A DNA stretch of 64,000 nt, from the NCBI GenBank assembly GCA_963576735.1, contig OY755196.1, positions 5,437,912 through 5,501,911 on the forward strand, in the 5' to 3' direction. Positions 42,773-52,997 of this stretch are shown here, piece after piece. The notes below the pieces were generated by a model. The model was not told the DNA's origin and made no database searches. It worked only from the letters and a program-made list of their open reading frames with translations. Within the stretch, counting starts at the first letter, position 1. Each line of letters opens with the position of its first letter. Made by a program: the position numbers and the translations under genes. The DNA comes from Bedellia somnulentella. Its lineage: Eukaryota > Arthropoda > Insecta > Lepidoptera > Bedelliidae.

Positions 42773-43255
42773 CTTTATTATTATTATTCAAGATAATACC
42801 CTAGCAGCAATATTTTGCTGATGCGTGTATATCACTGCTCTTGTTTTAAATGTTTATCAAGTCTGTTTTTAAAAAAGTTCACTGAGCGAGCACTGATTAC
42901 TGTCTCTGGTAGTTTGTTCCACTTGTCCACAACACGGTTTGGCAAGAAATTGTATCTCGGATTGCTTGTACACGAGGAGTGTGATAGTTTTAGAGAATGT
43001 TTTCTCAAGTTCCTATTTTTGTTCATAACAAACATATCTTTTCGTTCTGGTACATAGTAGCCCGTCAATATCTTGTATGTCTCAATAAGGTCTCCCCGCT
43101 TCCTCCGTTCCTCTAGCGTAGTCAGTCCAAGTATCGCAAGGCGTTCCTCATATTCCGTATCCTCTCTTGAAATAAGGACTCCAGATTTGAAATCCGTATT
43201 CCAGCAACGGGCGTACATATGTCTTGTATATCTTTAAAAATAGATCTATCGTAAT
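42773..43255 (-). pseudogene. LINE RT C-terminus, 5'-truncated
   Basis: 128-residue minus-strand frame: 'DTEYEERLAILGLTTLEERR', 'RGDLIETYKILTGYYVPERK', 'NPRYNFLPNRVVDKWNKLPE', 'SARSVNFFKNRLDKHLKQEQ', the standard C-terminus of a CR1/L2-like RT. The 3' end has an AATAATAATAA tail (42,775-42,790 in reverse). Only the last eighth of the RT is present. Confidence 0.75.
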
Positions 43256-43269
43256 ATGAAAAAACGCCT

Positions 43270-43430
43270 TTCGAATTAGATATAGCAGCCTAACATGCTT
43301 AGTCCACCACGCTGGCTAATTGCGGGTTGGCAGATAAACGACTACTACCGTAATTGTAGACGGGACCGACGGCTTAACGTGCCCTCCGAAGCATGGAAGC
43401 ATCTCTGATCGTCATAGCTGCTGCTATGTA
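43270..43430 (+). repeat. Lepidopteran-type dispersed repeat
   Basis: 'CCACCACGCTGGCTAATTGC', 'GACCGACGGCTTAACGTGCC' and 'CTCCGAAGCATGG' are strings I associate with a common repeat in moth genomes (recollection, not searched). Function unknown. Confidence 0.45.
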
Positions 43431-43536
43431 TAAGTGTTTTATATAAAAATAGATTAATTGACACAAATATATGAAACCCAGAGCTAAATGCTCTTTTATT
43501 CTTTAAACTTCAGACGCCTTCCTTTTTGAGCACATG

Positions 43537-43684
43537 TCTGAAGTATGAAGAATAAAAGAGCATTTCTGAAAAGATTGATAGATGTAAACGAAAATAGAGA
43601 TGTCAGGATCGTACGAAGTGGCGATCGATTGTCCCTGCCAACCCCAATGGGAAGTAAAGGCGTGAGTATATGTATGTATGTATG
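43537..43684 (+). mobile_element. LINE 3' tail copy
   Basis: 'AGTATGAAGAATAAAAGAGC' through 'CCCCAATGGGAAGTAAAGGC' and a (TATG)n tail; matches 20,845-20,981. Confidence 0.8.
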
Positions 43685-43873
43685 AGAGCTAAATATTGAT
43701 TACTATTTTAGACTTGTCGGTACCTTCGCTGGAAGGCAAGGCACAAAGGAGCGCAAGCGAGGAGGGTACAAATTGCTACTAGGATTATCATCAATATTCC
43801 CAAAACATCTGATGTAACCAATCCAATCCAATGGAATAGTTGATGCTGAAAGTGCTACAGAATTGAAGGGGTG

Positions 43874-43917
43874 CACGTACGGCAAAATAGATGAACTGGA
43901 AGGTCAATTATCAATTT
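43874..43917 (+). repeat. Left TIR of Transib (23-RSS-like)
   Basis: Heptamer CACGTAC (43,874-43,880), spacer 43,881-43,903, nonamer-like TCAATTATC (43,904-43,912). Confidence 0.85.
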
Positions 43918-44133
43918 ACTGACTTAGCCATAGAGCCCAAATTAGCATAAATATTTCAAGGTGAATAGTTTCTTCTTTCAACTGATAAGTCATTTCTTTT
44001 GTCCTGCCGATAACAACAACACCCGAGCGCTCGAAACATACATGTTGTAAAACACCCGTTAATTGCTTACGAAACGCAGTACCGTCACCGCCTCTTTTTT
44101 CGCTAGTTTGGGGAAATTATCTCATCTTTAATT

Positions 44134-46522
44134 ATGGATATGGAAGCGTCAGGTAATTTAAATATAATATAATACAGTTTTAATTATTTTTTACCCTAGT
44201 TTGTTTTTAACTCATACTTTTTCGTAGACCATTTTTTTCATTATTTTTTTTTTGTTTTTTAGAGTTTCAAAAAAAGTTCCACTTAGTACCGATTTGAGCA
44301 CCTTAAATTTATACTATAGCATCTGTTAGCTAATGATACTGTAAAATTTAAGAACCCATACGAACCCATTGTGATGTTAGACAATTTTTATTGCAGGTAG
44401 TCGTGAATCAGTTTCGACAAAAATAGGCATCAATAAAATGGAGTTGTTGTTAGTGCTACAGAATGAAAACTTTTATAAACAATCACCGTCTAAGTGCATA
44501 AAACGATTAACTACGTATATATTAGAAAAAAATAGTGGATATGAACCTTCTAATGAAAATGTAAATAAACTTAAAAAGGTGTTAAAAGTGTTTGTGTCTA
44601 AGTTGTTGCAAAAATGGAAGAAATCACATTGGTCCACTGAAAGATTTAAGAAAAGTAATTCAGAATGGTTGTCAAATGATTTATTGCTGCCAAAAATAAG
44701 TATCAACAGCTTTGATACTATAACACCAGATCTGCGCCAAAATAAAGGGAGGCCTAAAAAAACATTCGAGGAAAGCTCCCAACGAACTAGAAGACGAATT
44801 ATAAAACCATTGGTAAGTACGACTAGCCCGGAGCTATTATGCTCAGCTGCTCAGACGAGCCTTACTAAAAGTGGCAAGAGAACAGCCGCTCAAGTAGTCA
44901 GCTTAGCTCTTACTACCAGTCCTCGAAGATTTAAGCGCATGAAAGAAATACACGACACTCCATCATGCTCCTCTATGACATCCTACTCACCCGAAGAGGC
45001 TATGGCCCTCATTATCGACACAGACTTAGGCAAAGATGACTATATTTTTATACAAAGGGGCGCTAAATCTCGTGGTGCAAACATATACCCACCTTACAAC
45101 GCTATAGCCAAAATTAAAAAGGAATGCTATCCGAATAATATAAAAATTACTGAGACAGAAGTACAAATTCCTGTTCAAGATATCATTAACCATACAATTG
45201 AAAGACTGGCTTATGTGCAACAAAATGTACTTCTTCTACATCACAACCACACAAGTAACATACCAATCGAAGTAACATATAAATGGGGTCTTGACGGAAG
45301 CGGTGGACATTCTATTTATAAGCAATGTTTTGCTAACAACTCCATGTATGCAGACACAAACATAATACTCTGTACAATTGTCCCGCTGCAAATATACGAG
45401 ATAAATGCAAAAGGAAAACAAATATTTTGGCAAAATCCGTACCCATCTTCTTCACGTTATAGCCGAACTATTCGCTTGCAGATAGAAAAAGAAACAAAAG
45501 AAGCCGTGAAACTGCATTATGAAGAAATAGAAGGGGAAATATTACGTCTTTGTCCAACTGAAGTAACTCTTGGTGACAAATACTACACATTCAAACATAA
45601 TCCTGTGTGTACCATGATGGATGGAAAGACGTGTAATGTGTTAACAGACACTGCCTCCTCACAAGCATGCAATGTGTGCAAAGCGACACCGAAAGATCTA
45701 AATAATATAGACTTCCTTTTGAAGAAACCATATCCCACAACTTATAAGTTTGGGATATCCGTTCTTCATTCATATCTCAGATGTTATGAATATCTTTTGC
45801 ATATTGCCTATAAATTAGAAATGCGCCAATGGCAAGCCAGAGGTAATGAAGCAAAAGACAAGTTAAAAGACAGAAAAAGTATAATCACTACCAAATTTTA
45901 TCAAGAAATGGGCCTGGTTGTAGATCGACCGAAGCAGGGAGGTGGCAATTCTAATGATGGAAATACGGCCAGAAAATTTTTTGCTGAGCCCGCAAAAGCC
46001 GCATCATGTACCGGCTTGGATCCAAATATAATTGAAAGATTTTTCAATATACTTAGTGTAATTTCATGCGGGTTCAGCGTCAACATTGAAAATTTTAGAG
46101 AATACTGTTTGGACACTGCTAAAATGTGTATTCAAAATTATGGCTGGTATAAAATGAGCGCCTCTGTACATAAACTGCTTATTCACGGAGCTGATATAAT
46201 AAATTCTCTCCCTTTACCAATCGGACTCTTTTCCGAAGATGTACTGGAAGTTAGTCAAAAAGAATACAAAAGTTTACGACTCTTTCATGCGAGAAAAACC
46301 TCCAGAGTAGACACCAACACAGACATCATACACTGGATGCTAATAGCATCAGACCCAATTATAGCAGCCAAACGTAAACCCCATAAAAATAAAAGAAAAC
46401 AATTTTCAAATGAAATGATCAAAATGTTGGACTCGGATATTATTTCCTCATTACGTGCATCAGATCATCATGATGAAGAGTTGGAGGGTGGTGATGATGA
46501 TGACCATGACAATTACGATTAA
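44134..46522 (+). CDS. Transib transposase, RAG1-like, two exons
   Basis: Exon 1 44,134-44,152 (MDMEAS), intron 44,153-44,396 (GTAATT...TTGCAG), exon 2 44,397-46,522; 714 residues. The splice keeps frame with the long ORF whose first ATG is 44,438, so I prefer the upstream start, though 44,438 could also serve. Numbering from the spliced start: D306 in 'KWGLDGSGGHSIYK', D415 in 'MMDGKTC' and E624 in 'SEDVLEVSQKEYKS' are the probable DDE triad; C431-x2-C434 and H598-x4-H603 match the RAG1 zinc site (CxxC ... HKTLAH). 'SNDGNTARKFF' is family-typical. The N-terminus is basic with 'GRPKKTFEES' (AT-hook-like); the C-terminus is acidic. It cuts and pastes the surrounding element in the nucleus. Longer than some published Transib proteins (about 500 residues), probably because of the N-terminal region. 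Confidence 0.9.
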
Positions 46523-46930
46523 AGGCGTAATGATTTAGCATACCAGATATATTTAACTTGTTTTGAAATAATGAACGCTGTTGATTTTTTTTACATTTTA
46601 TAAACTCTTTTATTATTTATAATTTGTTTTATTTCTTGGGTTAATATGATATACTTAAAATACTTATTATTATTATATATTACCTATGCTATTTTTGAAA
46701 GAGTGTTCCCCTAATAGCCATAGCATCGCGCAAATTGTTTGAATTACATTAGTTAATCTATTTGTTTTTTTTCCAGGCTCTAGATATCACTTTTATATTA
46801 CAAGTACCCCACCCCGCAGCACACAGGTACAAAAATCGAATTTAGGACGTGTAATATATCCCAAGTGCACCCAGAATCATTGAAAACCTGCGGGGACTAT
46901 AGTGGAACCATTTTATATATAAATATGATC
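46523..46930. other. 3' UTR of the transposase
   Basis: AT-rich sequence between the stop and the right TIR; no further ORF. ATTTATAATTTG-type AT stretches but no clean AATAAA close to the stop. Confidence 0.6.
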
Positions 46931-46974
46931 ATAATGATTTTTGACCCCCCAATTCACCTATTTTGCCGTACGTG
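46931..46974 (-). repeat. Right TIR of Transib (23-RSS-like)
   Basis: On the minus strand heptamer CACGTAC, 23-bp spacer, nonamer TCAAAAATC, which differs at two of nine positions from the RSS nonamer consensus ACAAAAACC. Confidence 0.85.
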
Positions 46975-47302
46975 GGGTGGTGGAAACACAAGTAGAACAA
47001 ATTATCTTATTTTTTATAAATTTTAATAGCATTCTTTAAACATTCTTGATTTGTGGATTGAGTGAGTGACAATTTAAAGAAAGCATTATTTGGCTTGATG
47101 TTAAAATTGAGGTCAAGAAGCAACCAAGCACACTTGTAGCCACCACTTCTGCTTCTTTTTTTATACCTCCAAACACCACCTCCCAGTCTTACAGCTCAAA
47201 GGTGCCGCAGTAGCTTTAGTATACAGACTAAGTGTTTTTTTAACATATGCTTCAGTGATGTTGACATAAGTGATCTAAATTTATAAGTGAATTATGTTGC
47301 AG
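46975..47302. other. Anonymous AT-rich DNA
   Basis: No gene seen; it ends in an acceptor-like TTATGTTGCAG (47,292-47,302). Confidence 0.4.
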
Positions 47303-47407
47303 GATGTTTCCAACGAAATCACAGAGATGAAGGGCCAGCTGAAAATATTTGCAAATGTGTATGAGAATTCAAAAATATTTGCAAGTCGGGATTGGTATTA
47401 TCGATGA
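47303..47407 (+). CDS. Possible terminal exon
   Basis: After a good acceptor (TATGTTGCAG) comes an open stretch of 34 codons 'DVSNEITEMKGQLKIFANVY...' to TGA 47,405-47,407. It resembles in size and position the last exons of the two secreted-protein genes downstream, but no upstream exons are evident, and an RTE fragment lies immediately after it. Confidence 0.25.
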   Translation, partial: DVSNEITEMKGQLKIFANVYENSKIFASRDWYYR

Positions 47408-47410
47408 TGT

Positions 47411-47600
47411 AGTGGCAATGGATACGGCACATTGCACGCAGAACTGACGGCCGTTGGGGATCAAGAGTTCTGGGGTGTAGGCCATGTACCGGACGACGCA
47501 GTTTGGGTAATTCTCTCACAAGGTGGACCAACGACTTGGTGAAGGTCGCGGGAAGCCAATGAATAAGGCAGATCAGGATATAAAATGTATCTCGAGATTT
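47411..47600 (+). pseudogene. RTE-type LINE C-terminal fragment
   Basis: Broken frames with 'RTDGRWGSRVLG', 'CTGRRSLGNSLTRWTNDLVK' and 'VAGSQ', matching the RTE C-terminus that is better preserved at 57,590-57,720 ('ASRTDGRWGSKVLE'). Confidence 0.7.
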
Positions 47601-48033
47601 AACGAGTGTGAGACGAAAATATACATGAAAATTAAAACTAATTATCAAATCTAAAAATAATTAGCTCAATATCGGCATGCACACAATCTTATGCGATAAT
47701 GAAAACAATGTTTTGATATTTCAATTAAATTAATGTAACCTGATAAGGCGCGCGGCCGTCAACCTCGCTTGGTTAATCGCGCTAAAACTGAACTTAATCG
47801 GCAGAAAATCATAGTTAACTGTATCGTGAAAAATATTAGAATGTTGCTCTTGTTAGTGTAAGTGATGTTCATAAAAAAATCTTCAATATAAAGTACTTGA
47901 GCATTTATATCAATCAAAACATAAAATTACAATGAGCACATAGAGCATCTGTGCAGCAGAGTTAGAAGCTGTATGCATATATTAAAAAAATTAAGGTCTA
48001 CAATGAAATTTGAGCTCGTTGGAATTGTAAATA
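47601..48033. other. Anonymous AT-rich DNA
   Basis: No gene or repeat recognised. Confidence 0.4.
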
Positions 48034-48255
48034 TTGCTTTATGTCAGAGTATTATTTCCTATAGCAAGGGCACAGAGAGGACTACTGAGTGATGTATCAA
48101 AAATCTGTCCGATTTCTCACCGCTACATACAATGTACCAAGATTGATGATTTCGATAAAAATGACAACTCAAAGCCGAGGCAACATGCTATTTATATGAA
48201 AAACCGTTTCATGCAACCACAGATTTTATATTTTAAGACCATATTTTTACAATAA
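48034..48255 (+). CDS. Unidentified frame, possible last exon
   Basis: Open frame without internal ATG preference: 'ARAQRGLLSDVSKICPISHR', 'KIDDFDKNDNSKPRQHAIYM', ending at TAA 48,253-48,255, overlapping AATAAA (48,251-48,256). The composition looks protein-like. No domain recognised and no neighbouring exons found. Confidence 0.25.
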   Translation: MLYVRVLFPIARAQRGLLSDVSKICPISHRYIQCTKIDDFDKNDNSKPRQHAIYMKNRFMQPQILYFKTIFLQ

Positions 48256-48439
48256 AATTAGCGAAGATTTCCATTTTCTATTGAAGTAAGTATGATTATA
48301 GAAAAGTATTGTCAGCATGATTGCAATCACTGTCTTATGTGTTTGATCACAATAAGGTATTTTAAGACGAGTTTAGTGCATTAATAATATTATATTATAA
48401 TTATAATATAATAATATTATATTAATATTAATATTATAA

Positions 48440-48684
48440 ATGTTAAAGTTGAGATGTTTGGATGTTTGTGTGTTTGAGGCAAAAAGGCTCCTCAAGTACA
48501 TAATTTATATGAATGAAATTAGGCAGAATGCTAGGACCCAAATTATAACATAGGATACTTTTTATCCCGGAAAAATTTGACCAATAAAATATTCACGCCT
48601 GATTGGACTAAGAGTACCAGAAAAAACGCCTTAAGCTTTTTCATAAGCAAATTTGACAGTACGAAGTCTTTCGGGTCAGCTGGT
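48440..48684 (+). mobile_element. Helitron-like non-autonomous remnant
   Basis: Strings typical of arthropod Helitron derivatives appear in order: 'TGTTTGGATGTTTGTGTGTT', 'TAGGATACTTTTTATCCCGG', and a 3' end 'CGAAGTCTTTCGGGTCAGCTGG' with a short hairpin (CGAAG-CTTTCG) before a CTGG close to the CTRR terminus. 5' TC end not clear. Confidence 0.55.
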
Positions 48685-49356
48685 ATTTATATATATAATA
48701 TTGCAATGTACATAAATATTTAAAAGAAAGGTAACATGTAATGATTCCTTCCCACCTAGTTAAGTTTTTTTTAGCATTTTTGTACCTACTAAGTCTAGGC
48801 AGGTCATTACAATCATGAACCAAGTTTACAAACCTAAGCTACAGGGCTCCGCCTTTTTTTGAGGGGGGTTAAACACCTCTCATACATTGTATTATTTTTG
48901 CTGAATAAATTATTTATTTATTTTTATTATACTTTTGCACCAATCTCTTCCAGCCGAGTTTGCGCCCAACTATTCAAGCACGATAATTAAGTTTCACAGA
49001 GAGATTCCCGGGTTATTGGACACGCACCCTCCTGCGTTACATTGAACAATTCTTTAAGCCTTGAGATAAGTTGAAAAGGGGAACCGATACTCCCATAAAG
49101 AGATATTTTTTATGGATTCCTGGATAGGACAACTATGACGAGTCGACATCATATGTAATTCAATTTAATGCAGTGGTAAATTGTAAAGGTGCGAATTTGT
49201 TGCACATGAATGCAAATTAGATACGCTTTTGAAAATTGAAACGGCAAAACTTTGTTGGAACTGAAAAGAATAACAATGATGCTATCTTTCTCATCAAAGG
49301 CCGAAACGACAGAGAAAGATAGATTATCTTTATCAAATGCATGTCCAAATGTATAA
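48685..49356. other. AT-rich intergenic DNA upstream of the first secreted-protein gene
   Basis: No coding signal; long poly-T/A stretches. It would contain distal promoter sequence. Confidence 0.4.
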
Positions 49357-49385
49357 TATTTAAAAATAACATGTATTAGCTCAGT
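49357..49385 (+). promoter_or_regulatory. Core promoter of secreted-protein gene 1
   Basis: TATTTAAAA at 49,357-49,365, and an insect initiator TCAGT at 49,381-49,385 with its A about 26 nt downstream, predicting a 53-nt 5' UTR before ATG 49,436. Confidence 0.55.
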
Positions 49386-49435
49386 TTCAACTTGGGTTTC
49401 AATAAAATAAGACAGAGTTTTAATCGTGAAACGAA

Positions 49436-52074
49436 ATGTTCTTCACTCGCTGTTACTGTTTTTGTTTATTCTTCATATTATGTGCGTCAAGAAGCCAACC
49501 ATTTACGAAAAATTCTTCCCAAGTAAGCATAGTACATAATTTCGCAATATAAATTGGTTAAAATAGTAACACGGAACATATTCAACACAAATATCACTTA
49601 GACCGTATATCCCCGAAGGGGTAACTGATTATAAATAATTTTGTCTATTTTGAGTTTTGACTAGACTTATAGTCATATTCAAATTCATTAAACAAAAAAT
49701 ATTGTACACAGCGATGCACAGGATTTTTTAAACAGGGCTATATTACTTTATGTATAAATTAATTTTGTTGCAGAGAAACTTTACTTTCGAAAACATACTT
49801 CCAACTGATACAACAGGAGATGTGGCTCGCTCACCTGAAACACCGCCTTCAGAAGTTGTACGTATCCTTTTCTGTTTGAGTGTAGTTGAATATTTCCCAA
49901 ATACTTGGTTTCGGTATTATCTAATAACGCTGTGTTTTTAAAATTTCGTAGGTTGATCGGATTTTGTCCAGTCGATTGGATGCTTGTAAATCTATCAGCC
50001 AATTAAGCAAATCTTGACAATTATACATGTATTTTAAAATCGTTGCCATAAAAAATACATTTTGTATATTTATTTCAAAGAAAGGATTAAAGTTCAACAT
50101 GACATTTTTAAGTCTCATTACATGCTGAGCTTCATGGAAGATCTGCACAAAAAGAAATAAAATTTGACGACTGGAAAGATTTACGCAGTCTGTTAGACCA
50201 TAGAACATATAACTCGATCAAGAATAGGAAATATTACATTTGTTTTATCATAAGCTGAGCCCTGTGATATTGTGTGCTCTACTGTCCCATATATTATTTA
50301 ATTTAAGACATATATTAATTTGTGGATTCAACAAATTTATTCAAGAATAATTAAAAATATTTACATAGACAATTTACGACCTAAATTAAAATATAAAACT
50401 AAATAAATACCTACCTACTATAGATGGAAAATTTCATGAAATTCATCGCTCTCGCAGAACGGTATCGTGCCTTAAATACTGGCAGCATTTCCTCTTTGAA
50501 TGGCTATACTAATTTGTGAATCATATATTTGTATATGTATTATATGCATAGAATAGTATTAATATTAGAATAGTATTAATTGGCCGTGTAGTGCCGGCTT
50601 AGAATGTTGCTACCCCTTTCTACACACGAGTGTCGTAAGAGGCGACTAAGGGTATTGGGGCTTTCTATTGGATTTTTGGGCGATGCGGTTGGAGACCCAT
50701 CACCAAAAACCTTTATTTTACCACCTTTTCCCCACTCAACTTCCAAAAGTGGCTGAGGAATTAATAATTTCTTGGCTCTGGCTACCCCTTCTAGGGAATT
50801 ATAGCCGTGAGTATATGTATGTATGTATGTAATAGTAATCTGTTCCACCTAAGGTTACCGAAGTATTGTAACGTAATTTTGTAGTAATGTAATTTTCAAC
50901 ATTTATTGTGCAATTTTATATTTAAAGCGTGTTGGCCAAAACTTTGAAACAAACAATACAGCTTTACAAGTAGAAAGAAGCATCGCCCAACTCTCGCTCA
51001 TAAAACACGATACCCTTATTTGCCCGTACAAAATCTATGTAAAGCGATTGGATACTACGTGACCAAATTTTCAAGACTTTATTGAAACATATCTGTTTTT
51101 TTTATTTGCGTTATCTTTTCAGGATGAATTTTCTGTTGATCACGTTGAACCCAGCCCCGATGACGTAGAAATATTACCCACGCAGCCGCCTATTGTAAGT
51201 AGTTGATTTGAAATGTAACTATATTATCATGTTTAGACTAAACGACTAATATCATGGTAAAACTAGTCCACATCCCTTGTACCTACATATATTTTACACC
51301 ACCACCACCACCACACAACGATGTTGATAAAAAGAAGTAAATGACCTTCCCCAAGATTTACGGACAATGATTACTAAGAAAATCATTAAACAAATTCTAA
51401 AAAACAATTTTTACACATATATATATATATATATATACGAGATACATATATTCCGAGATACGAGTATCATGTTTTTAAACAATATTTTCTTGGAATTAAA
51501 TCAAATAAAGCTATTATGACCACTATTTTATCAAAAAAAAACTGTAACATGTTTGACCTTCAATGTCATTTCAAAGACATTCGTTTTTGCAGTTTATTAA
51601 TAAAAATTTTATCATAAAAATTTGCTGTGTAGTATGTAATAAAATTTCAAAAATGATAGGTTTATCAATTATAATATCGTAATAATATCATTTGAGATCA
51701 CAAATTCGTGAAATGTTTGGCAGTCAGCGTTATTTAAATATTTCGCTTTATTTGCATGTCGCTAAGTGATAATTTCGATCGATGACGTCATTGAGAACAA
51801 AAGTTGAACAATCTTTAAAAAATCATAACTTTAAATACTTAAAAAAAACTTTGCATATCGAATTGGCGGTCTTATCGCTAAAATCTATTCAATACAACCT
51901 ATGGAAGGAAAGATCGGTAAGTTAGTGAAATTATGTATTCCTTTTACCTTTTTGTTTCAGAATTTCAACTACAAGCAGTTCCAGCACTATTACAGTATGC
52001 TGCTGAATTTCCTCCGCCATGAGAACAAAACGCAGCGCGATATATTAGATAACCTCGATGTTTTTAACTTTTAA
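49436..52074 (+). CDS. Predicted secreted protein 1, 118 aa, four exons
   Basis: Exons 49,436-49,522, 49,774-49,857, 51,123-51,194 and 51,961-52,074 (TAA included). Donors GTAAGC, GTACGT and GTAAGT and acceptors TTGTTGCAG, CTTTTCAG and TTGTTTCAG all keep phase 0. Exon 1 encodes a signal peptide (MFFTRCYCFCLFFILCASRS). The mature part has an acidic, Pro/Thr-rich middle ('DDVEILPTQPPI') and a helix-like basic/aromatic end ('NFNYKQFQHYYSMLLNFLRH'). Sequons N-S-S, N-F-T and N-K-T are present. No Cys follows the signal region and no dibasic cleavage site is obvious. I do not recognise a family. The similar exon plan of the next gene suggests tandem descent. Intron 2 holds a SINE. Additional exons cannot be excluded. 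Confidence 0.72.
50582..50831 (+). mobile_element. SINE 'family B', full length
   Basis: Best plus-sense copy: starts GCCGTGTAGTGCCGGC, B-box-like GGTTGGAGACC (50,689-50,699), 3' hairpin GGCTACCCCTTCTAGGGAAT...TAGCC, GTGAGTATATG and a (TATG)n tail. In intron 2 of secreted-protein gene 1. Confidence 0.85.
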
Positions 52075-52394
52075 AAATATAAATTTAATTTAATTAAAAT
52101 GGAATATAATGAAAATGAAAAGTTTAATTAAAATTACACCCAGAACTAATTTGTTTTTAGAATTCCATCGACTCCAATGCGATAAGATCAGTATTTTATC
52201 TCAAATTAGAGTTCAAGAAAGAAATTACTCGCACTAAAGTTGTCGTTATTGTGTGGTAACAAGTAGTTACTTGGATCAGTGTAAAATATATGTAAATGTT
52301 TACTTTATTCTGAAATTCATGATAACACTATTGTATATAAGTTTTTTGGTGATTATGTTTTAAAAATATCGTGTTGTGGTACTAAATGGAATTT

Positions 52395-52451
52395 ACATAC
52401 CTATACTCACGCCATTTTTTCCCATTGGGGTAGGCAGTGACTATCGATGGA
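52395..52451 (-). mobile_element. LINE 3' tail, short copy
   Basis: Minus-strand ...ATCGATAGTCACTGCCTACCCCAATGGG..., truncated to the last 55 bp of the tail. Confidence 0.7.
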
Positions 52452-52596
52452 ATGGAATTTATTCGACGTATTAGTCTGAAGGTTTAAAATTTCTTGACTG
52501 ATGGTATGTAAATATTGAAATCATTCTGTTATTGCAAATAGGGAAAGCCATATCTTTAAACATATATTTTTTCGATATTTAAGACAATATTTGGAA

Positions 52597-52725
52597 AAAA
52601 AGAGCATGTATGAGAAGAAAAATGAATGTAAGCAAAGCAAAAAAGGTTTGTCTAGATCGTACTAAGTGGCGATCGATAGTCTCTTCCTACCCCAATGGGA
52701 ATAATGAGCGTTAGTATAAGTGTTT
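52597..52725 (+). mobile_element. LINE 3' tail copy
   Basis: Matches 20,850-20,975 ('AGAGCATGTATGAGAAG', 'GTGGCGATCGATAGTCTCTT', 'CCCCAATGGGAATAATGAGC'). Confidence 0.75.
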
Positions 52726-52945
52726 GTTTTTCAACACCGTCTCTCATCAATTAATGCTCAGGTCATCTTATGCGCCATCAGAAGCAGGTTTATACAAAAA
52801 TTTAGGTAAAATATAACGTATGTTACAATTTCTTGTGTTCTAGTCATTAATAAGCAAAGTAGGTAAATTAAATTTCCAATTACACACGTTAATTAACTCA
52901 TAATTTTTCATGATTGCGATTTACCACGGATGCTACGACTTGCAT

Positions 52946-52953
52946 TATAAAAG
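52946..52953 (+). promoter_or_regulatory. TATA box of secreted-protein gene 2
   Basis: TATAAAAG, 45 nt upstream of ATG 52,998, a normal insect promoter distance with a short 5' UTR. Confidence 0.6.
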
Positions 52954-52997
52954 ACGCAAACGTAGAAGTTTGTAATGTGGTTCTATTAAGTTCAACT

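Larger units (their letters stand above)
43874..46974 (+). mobile_element. Complete Transib DNA transposon
   Basis: 3.1 kb bounded by inverted repeats: 43,874 CACGTACGGCAAAATAG... and the reverse complement at 46,974, matching over about 44 bp with six to seven differences. Both sides carry GGGTG (43,869-43,873 and 46,975-46,979), a 5-bp GC-rich target duplication as Transib elements make. Each end reads heptamer CACGTAC, 23-bp spacer, then TCAATTATC (left) or TCAAAAATC (right) as nonamer. An intact transposase with one intron lies inside. All known requirements for mobility appear present. Confidence 0.93.
52075..52945. other. Intergenic DNA between the two secreted-protein genes
   Basis: Contains gene 1's 3' UTR and the two LINE tails above; otherwise AT-rich with no gene. 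Confidence 0.5.

Noticed and set aside
46737..46840. Exon-like stretch after TTTTTTTCCAG within the Transib 3' UTR
   Set aside because: It lies between the transposase stop and the TIR, has a weak donor and no frame link.
48375..48440. Long AT palindrome (TAATATTATATTATAATTATAATATAATAATATT)
   Set aside because: Made of A and T only in AT-rich DNA; pairing is broken after about 12 bp, so a designed hairpin is not supported.
51416..51436. (AT)n tract in intron 3 of gene 1
   Set aside because: Ordinary microsatellite.
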